Positions 11,914-24,740 of a stretch of DNA of 64,000 bases are shown in pieces. The stretch is from Stereum hirsutum FP-91666 SS1 (lineage: Eukaryota; Basidiomycota; Agaricomycetes; Russulales; Stereaceae). Both the position numbers and the translations under genes were made by a program. Every line of letters begins with the position of its first letter. Position 1 is the stretch's first letter. Location: the NCBI RefSeq assembly GCF_000264905.1, contig NW_006763138.1, forward strand, positions 1,443,216 through 1,507,215, written 5' to 3'. Under the pieces are notes generated by a model, which saw only the letters and a program-made list of their open reading frames with translations, did not search any database and was not told the origin of the DNA.

Positions 11914-13137
11914 ATGTCTTCCGACCTTTGCCCCGTATACGCTCCCTTTTTTGGTGCCATGGTCAGTGTTGGTTGGTGACGGGAGGTAGAATTGGCGCCG
12001 TTTACTGACGACGCGACTTTCGTTGGTGTTTTAGGGCTGCACAAGTGCCATTGTATTCGCATGTATGCTTTGTTTTCGTGTATCACTGAAATAGCTCATA
12101 CTGACTTACTGGCGTCACTGAATAGGTATTGGTGCCAGGTATGTCTTCAATAGTCGTTGCTTGAACATGTCGTCCACCTGCTTGGGCCAAGAGTCGCGTC
12201 TCGGCGCTTCAGCCTACTCTCCACTGGAAAGGACGACGTCAGGAAGTGCAATATGGGCTCATTGTATTACTTTGGTGGTTCAGTTACGGTACCGCCAAGT
12301 CCGGTGTTGGTATCTCCGCCATGGCAGTCCTGCGACCTGACCTCATGATGAAGAACGTCGTCCCCGTCATCATGGCTGGTATCATTGCTGTACGTCCTAA
12401 TCCACTTTGCGCCGTAGTTGCTTTCGCTTACGCTCACTTTGTACTTGCGGCGTAGATCTACGGTCTCGTCGTAGCTGTTCTCATCTCCTCCAACCGTATG
12501 TCTGTATCATAACCCCTCTCCATGGTAGTACTTACTCGGTTTCTTCTTCGCGGTTTGTGTCGGTGGTCTATAGTGGAGCCTATCATGCCTCTGTACCAAG
12601 GGTTCGTCCAACTCGGTGCCGGTCTTTCCGTCGGTCTCGCTGGTCTCGCTGCTGGATTTGCCATCGGTATCGTCGGTGACGCTGGTGTCCGTGGAACTGC
12701 TCAGCAGCCACGGCTGTTCGTCGGCATGGTGCGTTACTCCATCTTGTATTTGACTCTGTTTTTATGGGGCAGTCCGGGGAACGCGGTGGTACCTCAGGAT
12801 GTGGTTCACGCCAGTTAAAATTTGTCCACCGAGAAGATTTTTGTGGCATACCTCAATACCCACTTGGCCCTATGAAACTATACTTGGATCCACGATGCTG
12901 ATATCCTATTCCATAGATCCTCATTCTCATTTTCGCCGAAGTTTTGGGTCTTTACGGTACGTGTCGCCGTCCTAACCTTTAGCTGGCAGAACAGCCCCTG
13001 ATAGTTTGGTTTGTCAGGCCTCATCGTTGCCCTCATCATGAACACCAAGGCCGCTGGCAGCGACATCTCTGTACGTCGCGTCTTCATTTTAACTGCTTAT
13101 CCTTTACTTACCATCTTCTATTATCCAGTGCACATAA
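11914..13137 (+). CDS. vma3: V-type H+-ATPase proteolipid subunit c
   Basis: Forms the proton-carrying c-ring of the vacuolar ATPase. The start [18 protein letters not shown] matches the family, and the four membrane helices follow, with [33 protein letters not shown] and the essential proton-binding Glu in the last helix ([16 protein letters not shown]). The end is AAGSDISCT. Exons are small and separated by at least seven introns, one of about 150 nt (roughly 12139–12283), others 50–80 nt. The product is about 160 aa, the normal size. It is a housekeeping gene and is very conserved. The WDR7 homologue at 45462–51813 acts on the same pump. Confidence 0.93.
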
Positions 13138-13923
13138 ATCATCCCGGGATTGATGCTGCACGCTCCAAGGCGCGGTGTTCTTCAGGACCTGCGCTGAGAG
13201 TGTAGCAGCGTACCTGATGCGATGTGATGTGCTGTGGATGATCGAATGGAACGGACTTTGGATGGTGGATGGTGGATCGCTGTGCAGTGTTGCTGTCGTC
13301 GGTGGTGTTGTGTAGTGGGCCATTTCGAGCTTCTGAGCTTGCTGACCGCACTTTTCGCTTGCTTTGAATCCAAATCCGCATCTCTATCTCTGTTTCATTC
13401 ACTCTTCCAACTCAGTTTCCTCGTTCACTAAGTAGCTTCTGCTCGCCCCCTAATTCTGAACTCGGCATATGTGAATATTTATGGATCCCTTTGCGAGTTA
13501 ACCTGAGTTGTGGTGCCGTAAGCTCCGGTGGCACCTGGTGTGCTTCTCCGAATATTCCCGACGTTGAACGAGTTAACTCCGAGTAATTGTCAACGCATTC
13601 TTGATTTTCGTAACTTATGACTCAAAAAATTTAACCACTGACACAATGTCTCCTCGCCTCAATCCTACAGTTAGAACACCTCTACCATCATGTCCACACC
13701 TTGACCAGCACAATTTCCACTACACATCAGCCCATGAGGCGCATCGACATACTTAACCTACTAAGAGGTGAGAAAAAAAATAGTTCATGATGCTATCGGT
13801 AATAGATATATGCAAGTTATTGCATTGCGCCCTCATTTTCATGTGGTATCAAGCTACCGGAGGACCACCTGGAATGGGGGGCACGGGGGAAGGCACGGTC
13901 ATCGAAGAAGACATACTTTTAGG
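13138..13923. other. Intergenic between convergent genes
   Basis: 3' ends of the V-ATPase gene and of the minus-strand deaminase-like gene face each other here. A GGATGGTGGATGGTGGAT repeat occurs near 13258. No gene seen. Confidence 0.5.
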
Positions 13924-16012
13924 TCATTTAGTGTTCTTGAGTTGTCTGAGTTTGGAGATACCCCTTACGATGTCCACCGGCAGTTCATCGAAAGAGCCGC
14001 CAGCTGATGATTGCCCAGACTTGGCACCTATCTCGAGCATGCCGATCATCATTGTTCGCAGCTTGTAGAAACTGAATGGGGACAGGGATCGGGGGCGGAT
14101 ACCAAGGATAGATAATCGAGTGACTCCCTACGAGAACGAGGTCGGGGGCACCGGAGGATTGACCATCTTTCGACTCGGCCTTGTCAGGGTGCCAGTACTG
14201 ATATAGCTCCCAGCAGCACCAGCAGCATTTCTTGCTGATGGCGATCGGTGTAGGCTCAGTCTGACCGGTCAGCAGAAGAACGGCGCCAGTCAGAAAGTCA
14301 ACATACGATAGATCGAAGATACAGACGACGAACTTGGAATATCTCCTCAAGCACTTGTCGGTCCACCGCGTTGACATGCAACACGGATTGAGCGACATTC
14401 GCAGCTTCCGAGGAGTAAAACGAACGAGAAAGGGCCATTAGGAGTGCCTCAGCATGTATCGGCGCATTCGATACGGTCTTTTCAGTCAGGTTGAAAATTG
14501 GACGGACACCGGCGATACGCGGACTCAAGAGATCTCGCGCCGTATCTTTCTCGGAGTCGTGTAAGTCGGAGTTCTCGAGAAGAGTGGCCTCGAATTCAGC
14601 AATGTACTGGTCGAGGTTTGGAATGGTAGGATGTGGAACAGCGATACTATGTGCTTGAATCGGAAGCGGGGGAGGCTTGAGGGCAAGAGAGTCGACGGCT
14701 GTAGTCCATGAAACAATCGTCTTCAGATAACGGATGATGGGGTTCTCAGATGGCTCTGGCACAAGATCCCCGGCGAAGACTGATGCAAGAGTATGAGTAG
14801 AGAAGGACAGGCTGCTGCACGCAAAGAAGTAGACGGTACCGTCAAAGTCGTCTTCGTCGTCTTCGGCTCCCTCCCTGTCGCTGTTCCGAGCATCCTCTTC
14901 TCCATTCGTAGGCTCTGCGGAGACCATCGCCGCAGATGAAGCTTCTGTTCATTCACGAGTTCAGTGGTGAGTAAGGTGAATCAAAGATACAACGCGTACG
15001 TTTAGCCTTGTCACCAAGATCGCTAGGTTTCCTATTCATTTCCTCTGCGAGGAGCTGATCCGACAGCAAAAACTCCACGATCCTGCACCGCAATAAGTCT
15101 CGAAAGATGACCAAATCGTCGACGGCTTTCATCACGTCGTCTTCTCCAATATTCGGTTTGCACTTGTTACTGTCGTTGAAGAAAATGGTTCGTATGTCGA
15201 CGAAGGTTTCCGTAATGACTTTAATCCACTGGCCAACGTTGTCACTTGTGACCCGAGCGGATGGTGGTGAGGAGGACGAGTGAATACCGTATTCGCCTTG
15301 AAGGCGTTCTGCGAGTGCCTTGCGGATGGTGAAGGTCTCGGGGAAGGAGAGACGGCTACGCAGGTTCGGGAGACTGTAAGAGGCCAGCGTATCCAGAGGA
15401 TGTTTTACCCAGGTCTGGCTGCCCTTGTCAATGCGCGCGGCGATCTTATAGTAGGCGTGGTTCACGATATAACAATGAAACTGAGCACAGCGAATCTCAA
15501 AGCGTTCGAGCGACTGGGCTATAGTCGCTGGGTTGCGACGAAAAAAATCGAGGATATCGAAGACATTATCGTAGTGCGAGGCAAGGCTAAGAGGGTATGA
15601 CAAGGGGTTAGTACGCGGCCGTGGTAAAAGAAGGTTATGAGAAGACGCACTCTCGTTTCTCCCAATTGCTGAGAACATCCTCGCCTTCCCTCTTCCCTCC
15701 CAATGAGTCTATTTTGGTCTCCACGGGAGACATTCCAAGTCTCTTATTTGTGGTAACTAGAAGCGTGCGGATGGAATCGTTTCGAACGTTTGCAGTGACG
15801 ACGACGACACAAGACGCATTGGGGTCGTTCTTCGGTTTAGGGATGTTTCTTGGGGTTCCAGTTGTGATGAGAGCAGTGACATGTTGCAGAATACGGAGGA
15901 TGTTATCGTTGTGCCGTTCCAACTTGGAGGGTTCTCCGACTCGGTGGCGCTGCAGGGCGGTAGTGGCGAGGGTTATGAAGACGTTCGGTTTCTCGCGCTG
16001 GGCCTCGAGGGA
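13924..16012 (-). CDS. OTT_1508-type nucleotide/nucleic-acid deaminase-like protein
   Basis: Five exons give one frame: 16012–15651, 15586–15000, 14944–14307, 14260–14103 and 14071–13924 (1893 nt, 630 aa visible). Introns are 55–64 nt except 46 nt (14261–14306) and 31 nt (14072–14102). The last third carries the deaminase-fold signature: NAPIHAEALLM (HAE, about residue 480) and TPIAISKKCCWCCWEL (Cys pair, about 541–545). These are the zinc-binding positions of the cytidine-deaminase superfamily in the arrangement of the fungal OTT_1508-like family (PF14441). The long helical N-terminal part has no recognised domain. The 5' end is unresolved: a TAG stands directly before SLEAQREKPN at 16012 and could be the acceptor of an upstream intron. 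No ATG-bearing first exon was found. Substrate unknown. Confidence 0.7.
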
Positions 16013-16032
16013 CTACATTTCAGACATCTAGC

Positions 16033-17150
16033 TTGAATTGCCAGTATCAACCAGTGAACGTATATGCATATGAGGAGAGACTCGCCGTTGTGACGAGAGC
16101 ACTCAGCCGCCTGAGAGATGCGACAGGAGAAGCCGACCCAGCTACCTTCCTTTCTGGGAACAAACCACAGTTATGGCTCAGTGTGGCCGCACGTTCAAGC
16201 ACGATCCGGGATTCACTTTCCACAACCCCCTTGGCGACATAGGGTCTCTACTCCGCATAATTTCGTCTGAGGTTTGTTCAATTACCATGGGGCGACCAAA
16301 AAAAACAAATGAAGTACTGTCCTGCATCAGTCCAAAAATCTGCGCGTGCTCAGGGTTAGGATAGTCACCTACAACTCCGAGTCCCTCTTTCGTGACTTTC
16401 CTCCAATCCCATCCAGAATTGCACGAGTGACATGGAAGATGTTTTAATGTCGACGAAAGCGCTGGGGCGTAAGATCCGATGTTATTTGCACCCGCCCTTT
16501 CCGCCTTTCTGGAACGAATCACTCTCTTTGAAGTCAACCTCTGGCCTTGCTCTCTCACTCTTCTCGCACAAATGAGAAACCTCACGCATCTCTCCTCCAT
16601 GCATCACGGCACACAACAGTTCACTAGAGAGATCCTTTGGTCTGGGTTGGATGCGATACGAGAATTCGGGAAGAACCTCGTCAGCCTCGATTTATCTGAC
16701 ATACCCACTAACTGGGGCGACTCGGACCCCGTTCCTTGGACAGTCAATCAAGTCCTTCCACTCACTCCAGCACTTCAGTACCTTTGAGTTGGGCAACACT
16801 GTAATCGACGGGGGAAGGCCTACACTCGGACCCCTAAACAGCTGGATTCCACCCTTTTCACCGTCCCTTCCACCTCGCTTCCCCATAATCTTCAACTTAT
16901 GACGATTGATTTTCCGAGGCGTACCAGGGTGGGCAGGGCTAGGCCTGCAGGCCGCGAAGATTCAGAGAGTTCTGTGTTTAGGTAGACGGGCCTGAAGGAT
17001 GCGGAGACGATGAGGGTACTGATACCGTCACTGGTCGAGTTTGTGTACCATTACCACTCGTTCAGGAGGACTTGGGATGAGTGGCTGGACATTTGCGACG
17101 AAGCGGGGAGGCGACAGGATGAGGAGTGGGGCGCAGAGATCGACTGGTAG
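16033..17150 (+). pseudogene. Decayed LRR/F-box-like gene
   Basis: Leucine-rich stretches such as LERITLFEVNLWPCSL, MRNLTHLSSM and GKNLVSLDLSDIP (16479–16787) resemble the C-terminal half of mushroom F-box/LRR-like proteins. The end reads EFVYHYHSFRRTWDEWLDIC … EWGAEIDW, stopping at 17148–17150. The same frame is broken by TGA at 16785–16787 and TAG at 16983–16985, 198 nt apart. A neighbouring frame gives ELGNTVIDGG across the first stop, suggesting a frameshift. The 5' part (YEERLAVVTRALSRLRDATG, 16033–16242) and the piece around 16200–16300 are again in different frames. No F-box itself is visible. It starts only 20 nt from the visible 5' end of the deaminase-like gene, in divergent orientation. 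Confidence 0.45.
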
Positions 17151-17897
17151 CCTCAGTTACTGTTATAAGTAACGTCGGTTATGTTTCCACCTTTCTCCCA
17201 TTATCTTTCATCGATTTATAACTGAAGACTGTAAGCATACAGGTCAGAAATACATTTATGGTACGTCACACTCTATTTCTGCCTGTGACGGTTTCGTATT
17301 GACCGGTCTTTCTTCCAAGCATTCACAGTGCTGCTGATAATCACGAAAATCGAATATTATTGTTGAAGCTTGAAAAATTTTCAATCAGCTATGAATCAAA
17401 CCCCCTTCGCTTCAGCTAATATTCGGTGGAAAGCGAGACTCCAGGTCTGACCGGGAGCATAAGTACACGTAGGGAACGGGCAAGCTTCGCGGTGAAGACG
17501 CACCTCACTTCCAAGACGTTATGGATGACCGCAAACTTGCCAATGTACATAGACAGATAGGCCATAAACATACTAGGTGCCCATCTCCTCTGTTACCTAA
17601 ATCATTCGGCTATCGGTATCAGTACCAATGCGCCACTGACGATGTGTTTAATAACTATTCCCATCTAGCTTCGTCTTCTCACCCATGTTCTCCCAATAGC
17701 CGAACGCTGAGCTATGTGCGGGATTCTTCACCCGCGTGTCTCTTGTATTTTCCCATGACATCCTCTATATTCCCTATAGTCATAAGGATCCCGGTTCTGT
17801 CTAAGAGGCCCCACGGCAGATCCGGACCAAGGTATCGTGTTCTCAAGCGTTTATAAGATGGACGAGCTTCGTCAGGGGTTAGTTCCCCATCATCATT
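17151..17897. other. Intergenic, promoter of ALDH copy 1
   Basis: No gene recognised; the ORF at 17521–17856 looks random. A TATAA lies at 17852–17856, 42 nt before the ATG of the aldehyde dehydrogenase. Confidence 0.5.
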
Positions 17898-20004
17898 ATG
17901 GCAGACACCCTCTCTAACGACGGCCTACCGTTTACATCGCTCTACATCAATGGAGCCTACCGTCCCGCAAGCATGAATGCCACCTTTCCCGTGATCAATT
18001 CATACACCGGCCGTATTGTAGGCCATTCCGCGTCGGCCTCTCCAGCCGACTGCGTTGAAGCCGTCGAAGCCGCTCATCGTGCTTTTCCTGCCTGGGAATC
18101 AGCCCCTCTGGCCTTCCGGCGCGATGTACTTTTGAAGGCTGCAGATATTCTGGAAAGCGAGGATTGGAAGAACAAGGCGAGAAAGGCGCTGAAGGAGGAG
18201 ACTTCGTCGACGGAGGGCTGGGTTTCATTCAATATATTGCCTGGGCCTGGGGCGCTGAGGAATGTGGCAGGGATGGTCAATGAGGTGGGTGTTCGCAAAT
18301 TTTTGTCTGTGCATGAGATGACTGATTCATATATATGTATCAGCTCAAAGGCGATACCTTTCCGTCTGTGAACCCGGGTGGGAAGGTGTTTGTTCAGAGG
18401 AGGGGACATGGCGTCGTGTGCGTTTCCTGACTCCGTACGAATTCGTGTGCTCATGTGACGTACTTCTTGTACCCACAGCTTTTCCGTCATCCCGTGGAAT
18501 GGGCCTGTACCCTTGACGAGTAATTACCTTACTCTCCTGTGCTACATATGAGAGTATCCTCATAAGTTTTTCTGTTAGCCCGAGGCGTCGCGATCCCGCT
18601 CATATGCGGTAACACTGTCGTCTGCAGACCCTCTGAATACAGTCCACGAATCATTGGGCTCATGATTGATGCGTACCACCAGGTGAGCTCACATCATTAT
18701 ACTGTGTAATTGTGATGGCGGATGAAAGTATCATTACAGGCAGGTCTCCCACCGGGAGTTCTGAACTTTGTACCCATGTCTCGGGAGGACTCTCCTACCT
18801 TGATTCAACAAATCATCGCCCATCCTCTTGTGAGGAAGGTCACGGTAAGCTTTCTCCACGAACTCCATTTCGAGACATGCGCTTACTCTGGATGGCACTA
18901 GTTTACAGGCAGTGATCGTGTCGGTAGGATCATCGCCGCAGAAGCTGGTCGCCACCTCAAACCTTGCCTTGTCGAACTAGGTGGTAAATCACCAGCTGTC
19001 GTATGTTCTACATGACACCGGTTGACTATCGAGAAATATCAAGCTCATGGACGAAATCGTTGTGTCTAGATACTCGAGGACGCCGATATCGAAGACGCAG
19101 CTCGATCCCTCGTCTACGGCGGCCTCTTCAACTCCGGGCAGATCTGCATGTCCACAGAACGCATCATCGTCCAACGTCCTGCGCTTGAGCCCCTCATCGC
19201 AGCTCTCAAGAAACACACAGCACATTTGAAAATCGGGGACCCTTCTGACCCTTCTACCCTTCTCTCTTCATTGTTCACGGAGGGAAGTGCGGAAAACGTT
19301 GTGGGACTATTGAAGAGCGCTCAGGAGCAGGGCGCGGAGGTGATTCTGGGAGATGTGACGAGGGAGGGAAGCGTTGTGAGGCCTCATTTGATTGTGGGAG
19401 TGAGGCCGGGGATGGAGCTGTGGAAGAGGGAGAGCTTCGGACCGAGTGAGTTTGTTCCAGTTTCGCGCTTTTCAAGTCTGGCGCAGTGTGGCGTCAATCA
19501 GACTCAAACTCAGGCTGAACTTCGGCTTCGTATGTTAGTCTTAGCTATCACTCCAGTTGATACGGTCGACGAGGCTGTAGAACTGGCGAACGACTCGGAT
19601 TATACTCTAGTTGCGTCCCTATGGACGACTAATGTATACAATGCCTTCGAAGTGGGAGGTCGTATCCGCGCAGGTGAAGTTTCAAAATCAATCATAGTAT
19701 ACTTTAGTATCATCCAACCTCACCTTGTCACTCTTTCCATTACCTTCAGGGTCTGTTAACATCAACGGTCCGACCATGAACTCGGAAGCTGGAGAGGGCC
19801 AAGCAGGACTGGGGTACGTAGGACTTTATCCCGCACGATAACCGTCCGTTGCGCTCAGTCTGACCCTTCGAACCCTTGTACCTCGGTGTTATATACAGCG
19901 GTACCAGCGGCTATGGGAAATTCAACGTGGAGAGCTTCACCGATCGACGGTCCCTGATCTTACATGCCGAACATAGATCGTATCCCTTCATGGGCCTCAC
20001 ATGA
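17898..20004 (+). CDS. Aldehyde dehydrogenase, vanillin/salicylaldehyde type (copy 1)
   Basis: NAD(P)-dependent oxidation of an aldehyde, probably aromatic, to the acid; cytosolic, without signal peptide. Start [20 protein letters not shown]. Motifs in order: [10 protein letters not shown] (substrate/coenzyme channel), FTGSDRVGR, the catalytic Glu in [11 protein letters not shown], the nucleophile Cys in [20 protein letters not shown] (coenzyme Glu-Ser-Phe), [15 protein letters not shown], and the end YPFMGLT. About eight introns. All key residues are present. It has a close paralogue in inverted orientation at 27688–29838, with about 80% or more identity over the first 110 residues. Tail-to-tail with the Slp1-like gene. 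Assignment to vanillin/salicylaldehyde dehydrogenase rather than another ALDH class is from overall resemblance. Confidence 0.9.
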
Positions 20005-20428
20005 ACTCACCAGAGTTTTCGATATCATACCATATCCCAACGAGGTCCTCAGGCAGGTTACTGCATCCAAAGTCCCAAAGCTCTTTGTATCAATATGTAT
20101 GTGAATGGAGTGCCAGCTGGAAAGTGCATCACGATCGGATATATGCGAGTATATGTACAATGCGTATTGTGGACAGGCAGTGATAAGGAGAGGATGACCA
20201 GAACGTAGTTTACCGGAAGAAAGATGACGATTAAAACATAAGACAGGGAGAATCCACCAGGGCCAAAAGATTCGAACAATTCACAGGACGGAATAAGAGA
20301 AGGATAGATGACAATATGTAGCATAAGGAAAATCAAAGGGGTGAAAACCAACAAAGTCGGTGGGAGCGCGAGATCGCTCAGCGTTCAGCGTTGAGCGAGC
20401 ATAGTAAAGGGACCAAGGAGGAAGATAC
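20005..20428. other. Short 3'–3' intergenic region
   Basis: Lies between the ends of the convergent ALDH copy 1 and Slp1-like genes. Nothing else is seen. Confidence 0.5.
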
Positions 20429-23400
20429 TCAGCCACCTGACTGCTTTTCTCCCTCTGCTTCCGAATCCGCATCCGTATCAACCCACGTCTCCTCCCCGCT
20501 ATCTGCCTCTCCATTCCCCTCTCCACCATGCCTCACACCTTCTACAAAAGGCGGACCCAACACATTCCCAACCCTCCCTCCCTTCTGCTTCCCCTTACCG
20601 TTCGTCTCGAGCACCTCAACCACACCCACACCGCCCACATTCCTAGACCCCACAGGTCGAATCACAACACCTCCCCTCCCCGTATCCGTCAAATCTCCAG
20701 AACCAGAACCAGAAGACAATCCATCCGGCCCGCCTTCGTCTTCTTCCGGCATCGGAGGACTAAGACTAAGACTCGGACTCTGCACGACCACCCTCCTGAC
20801 CTCATGCAAATGCGCGCTCCGAGCCCATTTCTTCGCCGAGCGCGGGACAGGGCCTACCAGGACCCTCCCACCACCACTTCCACCACCACCGCCGCCGCCA
20901 CTGCCGCCGCTGTCCCCATTAATATGAGCAGGAACGCTGACGCCGCCGATGGGTGTGCTCGTACTAGCCGAGATCTGTGCGGGTAAGAAGGTCATGGAGG
21001 AGGATCGTAGAGGTGTCGTAGGAGGCCCTGGATAGCGTGAATATGCGTGTGCATGCGCGTGTCGGTCGTGATTGTGTGAGTGATGTCGGGCGTTGACGTT
21101 GAGACGCCGTGGCGTACGTGGACGTGCAGACAGCGAGAGCGTAAGCGGATGGGAAGGTGTTATCGGACGGGGAACGACAGTTGACGTAGAACCCGAAGAA
21201 CGACTGTCGCGATCTCGACGGATGCTTTGCGGGAGGTTGGTGGTGAGTTGCGGAGCGGAGGGCGGGAGTTGAGGGTTGGAGGGATGGGGAGTGATGTTGG
21301 GTAAGGCGGGTGCGCTGGAGCCGGAAGGTCTGGGTTCTGAAGGTCGGAGGAGTTCTTGACTTCCGGAGCCTGTGGACGGGAATTTGTGCTTCTCCCCTAA
21401 ATAATACACGAGTCATCCCATGGTAAGTAAGAGTAAATGTGCATGGATCCCTCGAAGGAAGATAGAGATACCCACCCGAGGGTTCCCTACTCCTGCCCTG
21501 CCCCGCTGGCGCCACACTCGCATTCCTGCTCCCGCTCCGATTCCTCAGCTTACTCACCCAATCCCCACTAAAACTCAAATTCCGCCTTCCCCACTCCCGC
21601 ATCCCAGGAACGCGAAGCCGCGCATTCGCAGGGATGATATGATCGGAGCGTGAACCGCGCGTCAGAGTCATGAACACGAGCAAAGCGAGAAGAAGGCAGA
21701 GTTGGGCTATGCCGAGTCGTTTCTCGAGGACGATCTATTTCCACAGCCGACGTTATTCCACTGGACGAGCGTAGATAAAAGGAGGAAAATATAGAGGGAT
21801 AAACACACCTCATCAACCAGCACCTCCACCCTCCTAACCAACTCGCCCACCTCCCCCTCAACCCTCCTCCTCTCCCTCTCCATCTTCTCCATCTCCCCCC
21901 TCTCCCTCCTCCAAACCTGCTCCCTCGCCCTCCCCATCCCCTCCAACCTGCCCACGTCCTCCCCCATCCTACGCAACACGTCCCGGATGCCCGCGGTTTG
22001 TTCTTCGACGTATCGAGCGTAGAGCGTGGTGTTAGCTTCGAGGGCGGTGAGACGGTTCATGATGGTGCGATAGATGGACTCGGCGCCGGTGCTGGGTGGT
22101 GGGCCACTAGAGTGTGGTGGATGGACGAGGGGAGAGGAGAGGGGAGGGAGAGAGAGGAGGTTTGTGGCGGAGAGGGAAATTGTCGACGTTGTTGTTATGG
22201 TTGTAGAGGAAGAAGCAACGGCAGTCGGGGATTCCGTGACGATTATTGATGTCGTCACTGACGAAGAGGAATTAGAGGAGCTAGAGGGAGTTGGCGATGA
22301 CTCTTCTGCGCGTGATGCATCTGATTGGGTGTTAGTTGGCGTAGCATCAGACGGAGGGGTGGGGGTCGGGACATCGGAGGATGGTGCTTCCTCGGAGGTT
22401 AGTGGTGGTGCGATGTCTGTACTATGACGGAAAGTGATTGTATCGGGCTCTTCTCCTGTCGGCGTCGCTTCGACACTTGGGATCTCCTCCGTAGAATTTC
22501 CCGACGATGCCACCTCCACAGTGACATTATCTGTCGACGACACCGAAGACGAGGGCTCGTGAACAGAGGAAGACGATGATACACTTGTTTGTGTTTGAGT
22601 CTCGCTGTAGGTCGTGGACGAAGATGGAGGAGCCTCCTCGATCGTCTCTGTGACGGCTGGCGGTGCGGGTACTCCGTTGTTCTGCTCCAACTTCGCTCGA
22701 CTAGCGGCCTCCCACTCGTCCCACTTCCATTGCTCGAGATGTGTGAGACCGTATACACGAAGGAGAGATATTGGGCAGTAGTACTCGTTCCCGTAGTGCG
22801 AATGAAAGTCGATACGAATGAAGCGGTAGAAATCACGGATCGAGGTCGGCGGGTGGAAAGACTATGCACGCAAATACAAATACCTCAGCTCGCTCAATAT
22901 ATAATAAAACCACAAAGGGGTAGAAGAAGAGACGCACCTGAACACCTCTCAAATTCCTCCCAACATACGTCCCCACCACAGTCCACTCCTCCAACCCAAC
23001 CTGCCCAGGCCCCTCGCTCACATGCGTCTTCGCCACACTGACCGTAAACTCCCTGAACACGCCACTGAAGAACTCGAAGTTCGCAAGCTGCACGGTGTCG
23101 ATGACGATATCCTCACAGAGTTCTACGACCACGTACTGTTTCTCTCCCGGCGCGGGACACGGGCTGAGCATGTACCTATCCTTCTTGTTCGAGAGAATGT
23201 TATATGCCGATTTGGCGCTCTTGTGCGAGCTGTGGACGCGCGCGGAACAATCGAGGGAAGCATAATTGAATCTGTCGATGATGGGAACCCGGAAATGTGG
23301 AGAAAGCGTCTGCAACGAATCCGTATGGGGCTGCTCCGACGATTGAAACGACGCAGGGCCTCCGTCCACATTGTCTTGTCCGACGACGGGCCCACCACCG

Positions 23401-23819
23401 CCTGAAGACGAAGCAGAACCGTTCGAAGACGAGGACGCATCTGGAGTGGCACCCGCCTGCTGCTGCTCGACCACCGACGACGACGCACCCTGCCCTGCAG
23501 CATCCCGCCGCACGCCTCCCGCCTCCGCCGCCCTCTTCGCCTTCCACTCCTCGAACGACAGAAACACCTCCGAATCGTCTGGTTCAAGAGATGATGCCGC
23601 TGGCCTCAGACAGCATATTGGGGGATCCTCTCGTTTCGGCTTGAGTAGCGCGACTGGACGGAAGGGGTCGTTCGTCGACGTTGGTAGTGGTGCTAATGAA
23701 CCAGTGTGATCTCTGAACTGAGACTGGGCATGGGTGCCTGGGAGGTTGAAGGTGACTGGGGCGGGGAGAGTGGTAAGGAGAAGTGCGACCAGGGCCGTTG
23801 GGAGGGAAGAGAAGTGCAT
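20429..23819 (-). CDS. Slp1-type SUN-domain ER membrane protein
   Basis: Homologue of yeast Slp1 and animal SUCO/OPT, ER glycoproteins that in yeast work with Emp65 to protect soluble proteins from degradation. Starts MHFSSLPTALVALLLTT, a signal peptide. The SUN domain (about residues 180–340) shows DRFNYASLDCSARV, KDRYMLSPCPAPG, VVVELCEDIVIDTVQLANFE and SGVFREFTVS. It continues after introns with FYRFIRIDFHSHYGNEYYCP and LLRVYGLTHLE. A long Ser/Thr-rich, Glu-rich stretch follows, then a coiled coil (REQVWRRERGEMEKMERE) and a single membrane helix (QLCLLLALLVFMTL). The C-terminal tail is disordered, with poly-Gly (about 20885–20915) and acidic runs. Introns lie near 22730–22930, 21710–21815 and 21395–21480. 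Total about 950–1000 aa. The order SUN–coiled coil–TM agrees with the family. Confidence 0.85.
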
Positions 23820-24740
23820 TCCGGATTAATGCTACTGCTACTGTGCCCCCGTGCTCTCAACAAGACATCGACGAAAAACGAGAAAGAGAAAAGGCTCTCG
23901 AGCTGAGCAAGACGAAAGAATGAGAATGTTGCGATGCCTGATAAGTATCCCCATGAGTTTCTTACAGCCTTTTCAAATAGAGGAGTTGCATGTCAGATAC
24001 TGCACCCGCACCTTTTCGGGTTAGGTTAGCCTCGCACAACTGCCGCAAGTCCTCAAGGTGATTTCTTTTTGTTTGCGAAAGACGAACAAAGACGTAACGG
24101 CTTTGGGCTCGGTTACGGGGGACGTTGGAACTTGGCGTGGGGGCGGGTAGGACGGCGGTCGTCGTTTCACGGACGCGTGCGTTCATATCAACCAGATTTC
24201 TTTGAACTGACTTTCGCCACGTCGGCGATGTCGTGGCAAGAACGGACGAGATGCATCAGGGAACACGTTCCATGGTGCATAAAAATATCATCGTCCGGGC
24301 TCTAGGAATAGCTTTTGTTCACAGGAATTTGGATGGTGGGAACATGTAAGTAATTTACATGTGGAGGGAAAACGAACTGAGAACGCCACACGTGTTTGTT
24401 TTGGGCCACATCTTTTTGGAGGTTTGGTACAGTGCAAGAAACCAAATAATATCGTTGATCAAGACACGGCGGTTTTCGAGAAAAGATACTACTTAGAGGT
24501 GAAGGAGATTGTACCAATCATATACAGTATGACTTTCAAGCTGACGCTGCAGGTGTCCGTCGATGTCGCTGTGAAATACTCCTTCCATGGGAATGGCATA
24601 CGTACTGACATTGGCCTTAATTGTCCGAGGAGAGTATAGCTATGTAGCTCATGTATTGCAACTTTTTTTTTGTACATGTACTGGATATATTTAGATGACC
24701 GAGCATCATCCAATGCGTTCGAAGGAAGGACGTACAAAAA
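23820..24740. other. Intergenic, no gene recognised
   Basis: Upstream of the Slp1-like gene and downstream of the dsRBD gene. An ORF at 24361–24639 has no recognised feature. Confidence 0.5.

Noticed and set aside
12135..12283. Separate small ORFs within the V-ATPase c gene
   Set aside because: This is an intron; splicing over it restores the conserved [14 protein letters not shown] segment.
20391..20986. Proline/serine-rich plus-strand ORFs
   Set aside because: Antisense shadow of the low-complexity C-terminal tail of the Slp1-like gene.
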